Positions 12,893 to 23,589 of a stretch of DNA of 64,000 nucleotides are shown in pieces. Under the pieces are notes generated by a model. It was not told the DNA's origin. It worked only from the letters and a program-made list of their open reading frames with translations, and searched no databases. Numbering within the stretch: position 1 is the first letter of the stretch; each line of letters opens with the position of its first letter. The stretch is from Dasyornis broadbenti (Eukaryota; Chordata; Aves; Passeriformes; Dasyornithidae): the NCBI GenBank assembly GCA_013397935.1, contig VZRN01000753.1, positions 3,225,942 through 3,289,941 on the forward strand, read 5' to 3'. Made by a program: the position numbers and the translations under genes.

Positions 12893-14396
12893 AGAGTGTG
12901 CTGCCAGGAGGGGAGGGACGCGCTGTCAGACACACCGTGGTGCCTGTAGCCCCAGAGCTGCTACAGCTGGTCACAGGCAAACACCTGAGTGGGTGCTCAA
13001 AGCCTGAATTAGGTAAACACGTATTTAGGGAGCTTTTACAGCAGAAAGCACACTCCCAATCACCTCTAAAAGCCCCCTTGGAGCTGTTAGGGTCTGTCGT
13101 GTAAACACAAGGGCTTGGATACTTTCTAAGTTCTTTACCCCAGGGAAGAAGGTTTCTAAAGCTACAGCTTCATACAAAACCCTTTCCCCTGGGTGCAGCT
13201 TGGCAAGTAGATTTATATACCAGAATAAATATTTTTGTGCTGAAATTTGGATAAAAATTCAGATCAAGCTATTTAAACACATTGAAATCCAACCAAGCAC
13301 TACCATAATCAGTCTTCCCACTCTCTGTTATTCCCAATCTGCTGATTTAACATGTATGCTCTGGTCATGCCAGGTTTTTAAACAGAGCTTAGCAAAACCA
13401 CTTTGTGCTAATTCTGAGTTATCTTCCAACAATATTATCCTTTTTTCCCAATATTATCCTTTTTCAGCAGCATCAGCATTTATATTATTAGCTATAGGTA
13501 GATAATGTATACTTCTATATTAATATGTATTATGTTGTTATAACAAACCACATACTATAGACAAGTAATTACTATATGTTATATTACATTAGATTACATT
13601 GTATTGTATTATACTTTGACTATCATATTTTGACTATTATATTAACAATAATAAAATATAAAACTTATCTGGAATTTCTATTATTAGATAAATGCATAGC
13701 TAGACAGATGCATTAGAAAAAAAATTTAGAGTCCTTAAAGATATCACCTTCATTTTCATTATTTTATTCTTGCCTTTCTGATACAGTCAACATGATTTTC
13801 CAGCTGCAGAGTCTTCTGCCTGGAAAAAGCTGCTGTTCCTCTAAATCAGTGAAAACTGCTGCTCTCCTTATCTGCCAAAAAGCACATTTTTCTCCTGTTT
13901 ATAACTGGGCATTCCTATACTGTTGACTCAAACAAGGAGAGGACAGAGCTTCATATTATCGTTTTATTCTTCACATAAGTAGGAAGCAGAATTTATGCCT
14001 CTGCTTTGGGGATGTCCTTTTCCCCATACATGGTAGCACGCAGAGCTTGGCAGCCCCTGTTGTGTTTTCCATATTAAGCCATATACCAGGGCAGAAAACA
14101 GGGAGGTGTTGACTACACCCATTACAAAAATCAGAGGCAGATGAAAAGTCGTGGCTGGGCTGGATGATCACATCTTGCCTTTCTGCTCTTTACAGCAGTC
14201 AAGAAGGAATACCTGACTGGTGTTGAAGTCAACAGAAAAACAGTGGCATTATGCAGAGTGGAGCAACACTGCACATTTTTGTTGATTATTGCATTAGTTG
14301 TTGCTAGACTCAAAGGAAAACTCATGTAAAGGGCAACCACACAAAGGCACATCACAATTTTCAAGGAGGCTTTGTCTTTTAGAGGCCAGGGGCTCA
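12893..14396. other. Non-coding stretch with AT-rich block
   Basis: No gene recognised. The open frame over 12784-13104 on plus begins inside the CR1 fragment and is spurious. The block 13495-13700 is strongly AT-rich low-complexity sequence with repeated tatta, ttatat and attacatt words. It could have grown from an AT microsatellite. Confidence 0.5.
13495..13700. repeat. AT-rich low-complexity tract
   Basis: About 200 bases almost free of G and C, dominated by TATTA, ATTACATT and TTATAT words without a strict period. A loose tandem series of attacattagattacattg and attgtattatac lies near 13580-13615. This is low-complexity DNA, with no sign of a gene. Confidence 0.75.
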
Positions 14397-14535
14397 TTAT
14401 TCCTGGAAGTATTCAAGTCCAGGAAGCTTAGAAACACCTGGTCTTGTGGTAGGTGTCCCTGCTGATAGCAGGGGGTTGGCACTGGGTAGTCTTTAAGGTC
14501 CCTTCCAACCCAAACCAGTCTGTGACTCTGTCATT
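14397..14535 (+). mobile_element. CR1 LINE 3' end fragment
   Basis: Plus-strand CR1 remnant. The words cctggaagtattcaagtcca, then acctggtcttgtggtaggtg, then gggggttggcactgg, and finally aaggtcccttccaacccaaa followed by a decayed 8-bp tail (ccagtctgtgactctg) occur in the order of the CR1 3' end. The middle (ggaagcttagaaac) has lost several bases compared with other copies. It is truncated and non-coding. Confidence 0.9.
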
Positions 14536-17181
14536 ACGCTGCAAGGCTTCTAAATGCCTTCTTGGAGACTTTGTGCCATTCATAATGTCATTAGCATTGT
14601 CCCTTCTTCTACAATGACTACCCATTGCAACAAGGAACCATGGAAAATACACAGCCTTTCAAACAATAAATTTCTGACAGAGGAGAAGTCGATGGTGAAG
14701 CAGCTGGTGGGAGGACAGCCCCAGACACAACCACCTAAGACATCACACTGTCCCAAGAGTCTCCCAGATGTACCCAGGTCTCCCACAACTCATGTACCGC
14801 CTTCTTCTAAGCAATGCATGCACGGTTGTTCAGAGAAACAAAAGGCAGAAAAAGGAGCAGAGCCTTGTTTTAGTAATCTTTGTGCAGAGCAAGAACTGAG
14901 AATTTGAACTTTGCAGTAACGGTCCCTGGTGGTTGAAAACTATGGGCTGGAGTTCGGGAAGAGTCTCTTCCTTTAAATGATGGAAATATCAAAATAAAAG
15001 CAAAATTTGCTACATTCTCCTCCAAGGAAACAATGCATGTTTCATTTACAAGTTTCTGTTTAAACTTGCATATGCTTCTGCTGCTATTTAATGTATTCTT
15101 GCATTTGTCATCCCTGTTTCATTTTGTTTCCCAAAAACAAGGAGTTTTGTTTCACATCACCTGGAGCAGTCTGCGTTCTGGTCACTTAATTTTCCACATT
15201 CACAAGCTCAAAGTTCATGTGTTTAAGTTGCCCAGTCTATAGGGAGTAAAGAAAAAGAAAGAAAAGAAATTATTTTGGAATAACATATTTTCTTTTATTT
15301 TTTCCTTTAATGAAAACACTCCCACTTCATTTGTATTTTGTGAAATTTTACTGATTTCCTTTTCCAAATGTAAGTTTCAGCCTAAACCAAGTTGACGTAT
15401 TTCTTTTAATGTGTTTTTAAAATATGCTTAATGGTGCTGAAAGCTAAGGAAGCTCAAATATAATTCCAAAAGGCTGAGCCCACCAGAAGCCTAATGCAAA
15501 CATTATTATAAAAACTCCGCAATGGTTAGAGGTTTCAGGCAAACCTGGGTGTTCGTTAACAGCATCAGAAATGTTATCTGTGCAGGGAAAATGTATTCTG
15601 TTGTGTGGCATCTCCGTGGCTGTTCAATTTTTCTTTTTTCTGCACCCAGAAAATCTGTTTCCAATGTTTCTGCCACAGAGAATATGGAACAGCAGGAGCA
15701 GAAGTTGATGCAAGGGGGGAATTTAGCGATTGTTATTCAGCCCACGTCTCTGGCAGGCACACTCCCTCTCCCCAGATTTCTCCCGAGAAATCTGCTGAAT
15801 AAAGAGTGGCTCCAATATGAAGGGCAGGAGAGAGGAAGAATATTTTTCCTATCCACATGGGACTGGCATGAGACTTGTCCAGCAAACATTAATCAGTTGT
15901 CCTTATCTTTCCCTAGCACTTAACTTTTGGCAAGTGGAGGAGGATGGTCAATATTTGGGCAGACTGGGGAACAGCAGACAGTACAGGAGCTCTGGGGCAG
16001 CCAGAGCCGAGCGCTTGTGCCCCTCATGCCAGATGCCCTCACTTCCCTGGTCTGCTGAGGACTGGCACTTCTAGGGAGTTTTTCACTCGGCCAGAACATC
16101 CTCAAAGGATATGTCCCCAACACACACTGCAAGCACCCATCTGGCCTGCCCCAGGAGGACCAGTGCTTCCCTGGGCTGAGCATCCAGAGAGCACGGAGAG
16201 GCCAGGTTGGACACAACAGCAGATTGTTCCAGTCCTTGGTGAAAGACCATCTACGAAGGTCTGTGTCCATGGGGTTTTCAGGAGAAGAGCTCCCTTACTC
16301 ACCCTGGCACCAGCACCTGCTATTCAGAGGCAAAATGCCAGCCAGGACTCTTTGGTGGTGTCTGGAATTCTGCTCCAGGCAAGCACACAGCTCAAGCATC
16401 ACCCTGAAATGTTTGCTGGGAAGCTTCTGTTGTAACTTCCAAAAGAGGCAAAAGCAGAGGTTTCTCTGGATGTTTTTCCCTTCCCACCTCAGCAGGGCAG
16501 GAGTGTGCTTCATTTCATCTCCAATCAAAACCTTTCTGGTCACACATGGACCCTGGTTTTTTCCACAGTGACATTCCTTTAAAGGATGGGGACACAAAAC
16601 CTAAACAATCTTCCTGTGGCTATGCTGTCAGCATAGAATTAACACAAAGCTTCTCTCCCCACCGGCCACAAAGGAAGGATTTCATTCAACACCAGCGGCT
16701 TCCTCCTGCATTCCTTCTGCCAAGACGCACATGGAAAACTGGACTGCAGTGCCTCTGCCTGATCCCATTAGGGAAACACCTCCTTCCCATGTCACTTGTC
16801 ACTGCAGATGTCGTACACAGCAATGGCTTATTCTTGGCTGTGTCACCTCAGCACTCCTTAAGGTGACCCTGAGCAGAAGCCTGTGTCCTGCCCTGAGGGA
16901 TTTTCCCAGGGGGGAATGGTGTTAAACCATTTGTATTTTCCCTCCATGTGTGGCAGCTGTAGAATGCCCTCGCCTGGCCATTAATCCTTCCTATGGATCC
17001 CCCATTTCCAAAATACATGGGGTTTTGAGTTGTGACAGGAGCAGCACCTTCCACAGCAGAGCTGGTTACAGGATGAGGACCTCATTTTATTATTTGGAGC
17101 ATCCTGTGGACGAAAAGCAGAAACAGTCTGTCCTGCACCCATCTGAATCCTCCCTCAGCCTCCCTGGCTGCTTCATGTGCT
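14536..17181. other. Non-coding stretch
   Basis: No gene recognised. The 133-codon open frame at 15522-15923 contains a fair acceptor-like tract ending in AG at 15648-15649, but it has no known domain and is no longer than several clearly spurious frames in this window. The frames at 15.9-16.5 kb overlap on both strands and match nothing I know. Confidence 0.45.
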
Positions 17182-17213
17182 GGCTTTGAATTCCAGCTTT
17201 GAATTCCGGCTTT
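17182..17213 (+). repeat. Two-copy 13-bp tandem duplication
   Basis: The unit gctttgaattcca is followed at once by gctttgaattccg and then a third partial copy, gctttt. This is simple slippage within non-coding sequence. Confidence 0.65.
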
Positions 17214-17750
17214 TCCAGCCATCGAACCGCATCCAATCTGGCACAAATCCCCAAATTCTGTTATTTGGAATTTCACATCCAGCTGTTTCAGGCCAATTTT
17301 CTTTTTTCACTTGTTTTTTTAAAAAATCAGAACTAACAATTACATAAACCCAAATTTTTTCTTTGTGATTTTTTCCTCCGCACTTCAGATAGGAAATTAT
17401 TTTTGTTAGAAACTATCCTCTTCAAAAATGTGCTTAGCTACATGAATCCATTCACAAGAATATTCAGTGTTACTGAATTAGCAGCAAAAAAGAAAGGAAA
17501 GAAAACCTGAACTCAGTGAACCATGATCAAGTAATCCAAGGAAATCAACGTGTTTCTCTCTAGACAGTTCAGAATACCAAATGCTAAAACACAAGAATCC
17601 CACTAAATATGCCTCTTCTCCTTATCTCTGTAAATGTCTAACAGTATTTTCAATTCTCATCATTTAATCATGAGTCGTCTGCCTTTATGGTGATTTAGAG
17701 CTTGGATCAATTTTTAACCCAACAATTTAAATTTTCTTTTTTTTCTTTAG

Positions 17751-17825
17751 TGCATATCCAACCTTCCTGAAAGGCACACGAGTGCAAAATTTCAGCCTTC
17801 AGAGAGCGAATAAAAGAACTTGAAA
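17751..17825 (+). other. Possible terminal exon with poly(A) signal
   Basis: A long T-rich tract (attttctttttttttctttag) ends in AG at 17749-17750, which is a very strong-looking acceptor. Downstream, two frames stay open briefly: one gives about 20 codons before TAA at 17811, another about 23 codons. An AATAAA word lies at about 17810-17815, within 65 bases. Together these would suit a short last exon, but T-rich tracts followed by AG are common in AT-rich intergenic DNA and no protein is recognised. Confidence 0.1.
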
Positions 17826-18128
17826 TGAAACATTTCTCAGCTCTAGTTTAAAGCCAAGCTCATGATTTCTGAAAGCTTGGATTAAGTAATAAAGCTACTT
17901 GAAAACAAAGAGACTTGAAACAATGTGGAGTGGAGTAAGCAGTGTATTTGGCACACAAGGCCTTAATTTTATTTCTATTCTTTTTTTTTTTTCCATTGTT
18001 ATTTGCCGAAAAACTTCTTCTAAAAGCATTTTTCCAGGTTTCAAAGCTCAGCACCAGGCTGAGCATCATGCAATCACTCATCTTTCCACTTCTGACTATG
18101 AATTCACACTGGGTGGATATTTGGGAGG
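17826..18128. other. Non-coding stretch
   Basis: No gene recognised. A 13-base T run lies near 17980-17993. Overlapping open frames here match nothing I know. Confidence 0.5.
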
Positions 18129-18188
18129 ACGACGACGATGATGATGATGATTAGTAGTAGTTATAATAGTAGCAGTAGTAGTAGTATT
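18129..18188 (+). repeat. Compound trinucleotide microsatellite (GAC/GAT/TAG)
   Basis: Three GAC units pass into about five GAT units, then TAG/TAA/CAG variants (tagtagtagttataatagta and so on) up to the 5' edge of the CR1 fragment. Its position right at the truncation point of the CR1 copy suggests either that the element landed in a simple repeat or that slippage followed insertion. Confidence 0.85.
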
Positions 18189-18400
18189 TCTATTAGGAAG
18201 AAATTCTTCCCTATGAGGGCGGTGGGACTCTGGCACAGGTTGCCCAGAGAAGCTGTGGCTGCTTCATCCCTGGAAGAGTTCAAGGCCAGGTTGGATCGGG
18301 CTTGGAGCAACCTGGAATAGTGGAATGTGTCTCTGCCTGTGGAAGGGGAGTTGGAACAAGGTAAGTGTTAAGTTGCCTCCCAACACAAACCATTTGATGA
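18189..18400 (+). mobile_element. CR1 LINE, end of ORF2 plus 3' UTR
   Basis: Plus-strand CR1 copy. Its 5' part is still readable in one frame as the C-terminal end of the CR1 reverse-transcriptase protein: the motif VGLWHRLPREAV followed by SLEEFKARLDRAWSNLE matches the conserved end of that ORF. It ends at a stop near 18318-18320. The 3' UTR follows (tctctgcctgtggaagggg, cctcccaacacaaacca). It is 5'-truncated just after the trinucleotide repeat. The usual ATTCTATG tail has been replaced by a pentamer array. The readable frame suggests this is among the younger copies in the window, but it is far too short to be active. Confidence 0.95.
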
Positions 18401-18505
18401 TAGGATAGGATAGGATAGGATAGGATAGGATAGGATAGGATAGGATAGGATACGATACGATACGATACGATACGATACGATACGATACGATACGATACGA
18501 TACGA
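18401..18505 (+). repeat. Pentamer array (TAGGA)10 then (TACGA)11
   Basis: Ten perfect TAGGA units (18401-18450) change abruptly to eleven perfect TACGA units (18451-18505), then decay to tatgatatatgacatgac. It sits exactly where the 8-bp tail of the adjacent CR1 copy should be, so it most likely grew from that tail. The second half carries one CpG per unit (11 CpGs in 55 bp), notable in a CpG-poor surrounding. Both halves are perfect, which points to recent expansion and probable length polymorphism. Apparent minus-strand open frames across it are artefacts of the repeat. Confidence 0.97.
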
Positions 18506-21500
18506 TATGATATATGACATGACTAAATGTAAGGCAAGGTCCCATGATGAAGCTCTTTAGCCACTTCCCTCAGGCATGAAGGGGAATAATCCAGCAGCTC
18601 AGTGGGATGAAGTCGCCCCTTGGTGCTCCCTACAAGAGCCTTTCCCAAAGCTGCAGGAGGCTGTGCACTGCAGCCCAAATAGCAATGGAAGCCTGATACA
18701 TATATTTGCTTTATCCCTTTATTATAACACAATAAGAAAGGGAGCAGAGGAATTCAGCCAGCACCCAATGCAAGCACAGCCCACGAGCACTGTCAGGGCA
18801 AGCCCTGATCGTGCCATGAAGGAGCCTGACACAGAGAGCGGCACAGAGAACACACAGCCCTGTTTGGTCATGCCTCGGGGATGGGGCAGATGCTGCCAAC
18901 TGCCCTACACCAACCCCATGGAGACCCTGCTCTCAGCTGAGACCTGGGCTGGGGAAAACACCCCAGGGAGGGTTGGAGGGCACCCAACCACCTCCAGAGC
19001 CACGAGAGCAGCACCAGCAATGCTCCTGCCAGCTCTTGGTGCTCCAGTGCCCACGGCCACAGGCAGCGAAGATGGTCAGAAATGGTTCCCATTGGGGGAA
19101 AGAGGCAAAACACCATAAATCATATTTAGTCTGCTGAAACCTCCAAGTGATAAAACAGTTGAAAAGACTACTTTATTTATAAAACACATATGGAGGCCTT
19201 AATCAAGCCAGGAATGAGGTAATTTCTGCCAATTAAATCTCCCTCATTCTGCAGTTGGAAGCAATCGAGACAAAGGCAGAATTATCAATGGCATGTCTAT
19301 GTGCTGCAGCCCCAGAAAATACCTGTTATATTGGGGCTACGGTAAATCACCTCTCACCTTGTGCCAGGGAGGCTGGTGCTCTCAGCTCCCCTGGACCCAG
19401 GAGGAAAAGAGAGCTTAGAACATTTACCTAATTAATGGGTAGTATTTTGAACATATCCTATCTAAGTCTCTTTTCAAAGCAAAAGGCAGTATTGTAACTA
19501 AGTGGAAAAGGGATAGCATGAATTCCAAGTTCCCATTTGGAAACAGTTTATGCCTTCCCTATTCTTGTCCTCCCACTACTCACTGGAACTGTTGAAGGAG
19601 TTTTTTGATCAGAGTTTCATCCAGGTCATTGCCTCTTGTTGGAATATCCCCATCATTATTTTATTTGTCCTACTGGTGATCAAATGGTGATTATTTGCTC
19701 TTGTGCAAATAATAAGGGAAGTACTCTGGCTATTATTATTCAGTATTAGACATAGAATACCTGCCAGTCAACATTAATAAAAGAACATTAGTTAATTGGA
19801 TTATTGTAATGAGTGATAAACTGACAGTAACAGTACTTTGATTTCCTATGCAATTTCACACAAAAGTCTGAGACTTTGACCACACATTAATGATCCTTCC
19901 AACATCTTTATAATTATTAATATATTAATTTTAGTTAAGAGAAAAGTGAGACAGAGAGATATTTGTTTCATGTGGATGTAGCAAGCTCATTTTTCCTGAG
20001 CAGCTTGCATGCCAATCTAATCCAAATCATTCCTCTGCCACTGCAGAAGCAAACAGTGGAGCCAAGAAATCTGCAAAAGGACTTAGATGCCCAAGCATGA
20101 AATTATGATCTTCAAACCTTCATGACCTTGCAGAAAGCATCTATAACCATCTATGTTTTCTACATTAAAGTTTTCCAGATGTCTAAAATTCCCAGAAGTT
20201 CTCTACTCCTCTCTGTGCATTTGCAGCTCAGGGCTTATCTCAGACCCAAACTGTGTCGGCATCTGCAGAGACGATTCCTCCACATGTTGCCTCTGCAGCA
20301 CCCAGCCTGACAGGTTCTCACATGGGAGAGGAGCACCCTGAGGTCCAGTCCCAAGCCCAAATGATGTTTAGGAGCTGCACACAGAGACTTCCTCCTCCAA
20401 ATGCAGAGCACCTTCTTGTGCACAAGGTTGGCGCACCATCACAGCCATGCTATCTCATCAGTGGAACTCTAGGGAAGGTTGGACACTGGGGCAGCCCTCC
20501 CAGGGCCCAGCAGGTGCAGGGGAGTGCACAGACTGTGCAGCCTCCTCCAGCGGCACTAACAACCAGCGTGGGGGTGCGAAGCCCTCACCAGTGCCATGCC
20601 CTTTGGAACACTGCAATGGCAAGGGGTGTGGGTGTCTCCACCCCAGTCCTGGTCTTTTTCTCACCTTTGGAGGCTGCAGACATGTCCCAACAGGTCAATG
20701 TTTTTGGCTCTTGGGGAAACACTGGGGCCAGGTGATGAAAGCTGTTCCTGCAAGGCAGAGCTGTGACCTGAGGACTTTTCCCGCTCCTGATGTGGAAGAG
20801 AACAGCTGCAATTAAAGCGTTTCCTTCCTTCTCCACTCACATGGGGTCTCCTCCTGCCCAGCCTCAGCACGCCCTCGTCAGGCTCGGGATAACACCTCAT
20901 CCCAGTCATTTCCTTGGCATAGTCCAGCATCTCACCATGTCTCACGCAAGCACAAGATGCTGAAAATTGCTGCACTGCTCCACAGCTCCAGCAGCAGCAG
21001 GACTTGTGTTTCATAGTGCTTACACCAGTAAAAATAGAGACACAAGGCCAGAGCATACAAAGTCAGTAACAGTGACTTTGTTATAGGTATATCAGTTGTG
21101 CTCCTTCAGTTATACATCATGGATACTGGGAATGAATACGGATATTGCAAACTCAGAGTCTGACACAAAAGAAAGAGCACCCTGAATCTGTCCACTGGGA
21201 TACCACACCAAGGAAACTGTATCTGGTATCACACTTTGAACATTACTCTTAAATCCTCAGCTGCTGGAAACACATGGAGAGGCAATCAGCTCAAACCCCC
21301 TTTCTCCAAAGGCGTAGTGAGCTGCAGAAAAAGCTACCCTGCTTCTAAGCTGAAGGGTCAGGAATGAAAAGACAAGGCATAAACACCTTCCTCTCACTAC
21401 TGAAGGAGGCTCTCAAGACCTTTGAAACAAATTCTCAGTTTTCTGAGGCTCGATTTAAATGATTGTATTGTTTCTAGAGTTAGCAATATTTTAATGGTCT

Positions 21501-23518
21501 ATTTGAATAGACAGAGAGAGTGATTCATTTCAGGCTCTTAAACAGACTTTGCTTGCATCCTTAAGAAGTGACTCGGTTAATCCCAGAACACAACTACTTA
21601 TCACTGCACCAAAATAACACCAAACCAGTTCAGCGGGTGACTCCAGGATTGTTTCCATTAAACAGATCTTTTCTTTCTGCAAGGTGATTGGTAGTATAAT
21701 TGTACCCCTGCTTTTCAGAAATGCTCACAACTGCAAAAGGTGGAGAACCTGGGTATCATTAGAGCAGAAGAGGATTTTTTAAAAATAAACAATTATGGGC
21801 ACTAACTGAAAACAAACTGTTCTCCTGAATCGTATCATTTTGGTCAAAATATCTGTCAGAGGGCTGGATAGGTCCAGGGTGGAAGCTGGTGCCCAGTCAG
21901 AGCCATTCCCAGTCCAGACAGGGACGTCTCTGCCCAAACTCATACACCAGTGAAAGGAAATACAGAAGCATTAGCTGAAACACTAATTCCATTTTAACTA
22001 AATACTTTATATCAACATCTATTTCACTTACAATAGGCAATTTCCTATTTCCAGGTACATTTTAAGGTTTGCCTAAGCTTCACTGATAAGATGTTTTTAT
22101 TGATGTACTTAATAGCGGATTTACATTGGTTTTTGTTCCATTGTAATCTCAAATCCATATCGAAGATACACTCTTTTGTGGATGCAGAGCAGGGAATTAA
22201 TGGAGCTGTGCTTGTGTTTAACCCAACTTTGTTGTGTTGCATTAGGGCACTGGTAAAGGAAAGGTTCATTCTCTCTTCTAAATTTCTCCTTTTTCTGTAT
22301 TAGCAGTGAAATCGTGAATTTGGGGCCACATGTAAGGTGCTTGCTGTAAGGAGTTTCAGCATCACTCAGAGTCAACAGGATCTCAAAGAACCACTGCAAC
22401 AATGCCAGCACAAAATCAAGGGTAAAAAAAATATTAAAAATGGGAGGGATGGTGTTTGGCAGCAATCCTTGAATCGTGTTTATGAAAGAACTCAGAACAG
22501 TCTTTCCTTCTGCCTATCTGGCACAACCTCCTGCTGCCTGCTCATACTGTCCCAGAATTGACTGATAGAAATTGTGCTGCTAGGCAAAGGAGAGGAGAGT
22601 TGGAAAGTCACTCCCATTTATCTTAAATATTTGAACCAGGTGCACCTACACACAAAAGAAAAAACCCAAAAGGTTGCTATTCATTACTGTATTACTGCAA
22701 TTGTTTGTTCTGTAATTAGTGATGATAGGTAAGCAAGCTGGAAGGAAAGCAAATAAGAAGTTAGTAAATGGAGCAGCATTCCAAGTGGGCAGAAAAGCAA
22801 TAAAATGGGACCTGAAAATGACACTGGAAGGGTACGCTAATCTCTGTTCACTTACTATTTCATTAGCACCTGACTTTCAGATTGAGGGTTTTCTGCCCGA
22901 GCATAGTGAGGGGATGGAGCTCCTGGATCGGCTCCAGGCTCAGGTGTGCAGCAAACTGTGCCAGGCCAGTTGTAGGACATCAATCACCAGGTTCTCGTTG
23001 ATGGATTAAACCAGCAGAGAGGTTCTTACCCCAACTCACATGGCCAATGGAAAGCAGAGGAGTTTGCACCAAGTGTCCTGCCCAGAGATAGAGCCGGCAT
23101 TGCTGAAGCTCAATTTTGCTGTTTAAAGAGGGGGAAGGGCTTCCCAGGGACGGTTTTTGCTGAATTTGGAGGTTTTCAAGCAAACAAATAATTTTAAAAG
23201 CCCATTTCCATCACAGATTGCATAATGTTTGAAAGCTTGGAACTTCAGATGTGCAGAGTGTTGTCTGGCATTTCATGGGGCAAAAGAGTAACAAAAGGGG
23301 GAAATACAGCTTGGCTGCATTTAGGAAATACTGTCTAGCTGGGACCCACGGCTGAAGCCTGTGCTTCTGCTTCCAGCTGACTGATGGCTCCTTCCAGTCT
23401 TCCCTGAGGTTGAAAGCCAACCATCCCCACCTGTCACCCTTCTCACGGCAGTCCAACTCCCACCTCCTCAGTGGACCAGCAGCAAGAATGGAGATGAAAA
23501 TTAGAAGAATATTCTTCT
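18506..23518. other. Non-coding stretch
   Basis: No gene recognised. The longest frame (18576-19118 plus, 180 codons) has no domain, no splice context and no partner. The part 19.4-19.98 kb is AT-rich with many TAAT words and a palindromic octamer-like site at 19690-19713. The part 20.2-20.9 kb is GC-richer with overlapping open frames on both strands, none recognisable. 21.0-23.5 kb shows nothing clear. Confidence 0.45.
19690..19713. promoter_or_regulatory. Palindromic octamer-like site pair
   Basis: ATTATTTGC and GCAAATAAT form a perfect 9-bp inverted repeat around a 6-base spacer. Each arm contains ATTTGC/GCAAAT, the core of POU-family (Oct) binding sites. The surrounding 300 bases are rich in TAAT homeodomain-type words. 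This is a motif observation only, and AT-rich DNA yields such sites by chance. Confidence 0.22.
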
Positions 23519-23552
23519 GGGGGGGGGGGGGGGGGGGGGGGAAAAAAAAAAA
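23519..23552 (+). repeat. Poly(G)23 followed by poly(A)11
   Basis: Twenty-three consecutive G (23519-23541) are followed directly by eleven A (23542-23552). Such a long pure G run is rare in vertebrate DNA, forms G-quadruplexes and is a frequent place for sequencing or assembly error. An ambiguous base lies 37 bases further on. The length should not be trusted. Confidence 0.9.
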
Positions 23553-23588
23553 TTCCCAAACAGCCCGAGCGGGTTCTCCAGGCAGCGC

Positions 23589-23589
23589 N
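23589..23589. other. Ambiguous base (n)
   Basis: A single undetermined base, close downstream of the poly(G)/poly(A) run, which suggests poor read support in this part of the assembly. Confidence 0.98.

Noticed and set aside
15522..15923. 133-codon frame with an internal acceptor-like tract
   Set aside because: No domain recognised and no donor or upstream exon. An AATAAA inside the coding frame (near 15797) adds ambiguity but not support.
18264..18545. Minus-strand frame with Ser-Tyr-Arg-Ile-Val and Ser-Tyr-Pro-Ile-Leu repeats
   Set aside because: It is a translation of the TACGA/TAGGA pentamers.
18576..19118. 180-codon open frame on plus
   Set aside because: No recognisable domain, and the residue mix is that of random GC-neutral DNA. 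It lies directly after the pentamer array with no promoter or splice context.
23519..23552. Retroviral polypurine tract next to an LTR
   Set aside because: A 23-base pure G run is not like a polypurine tract, and I found no LTR ends or matching second LTR.
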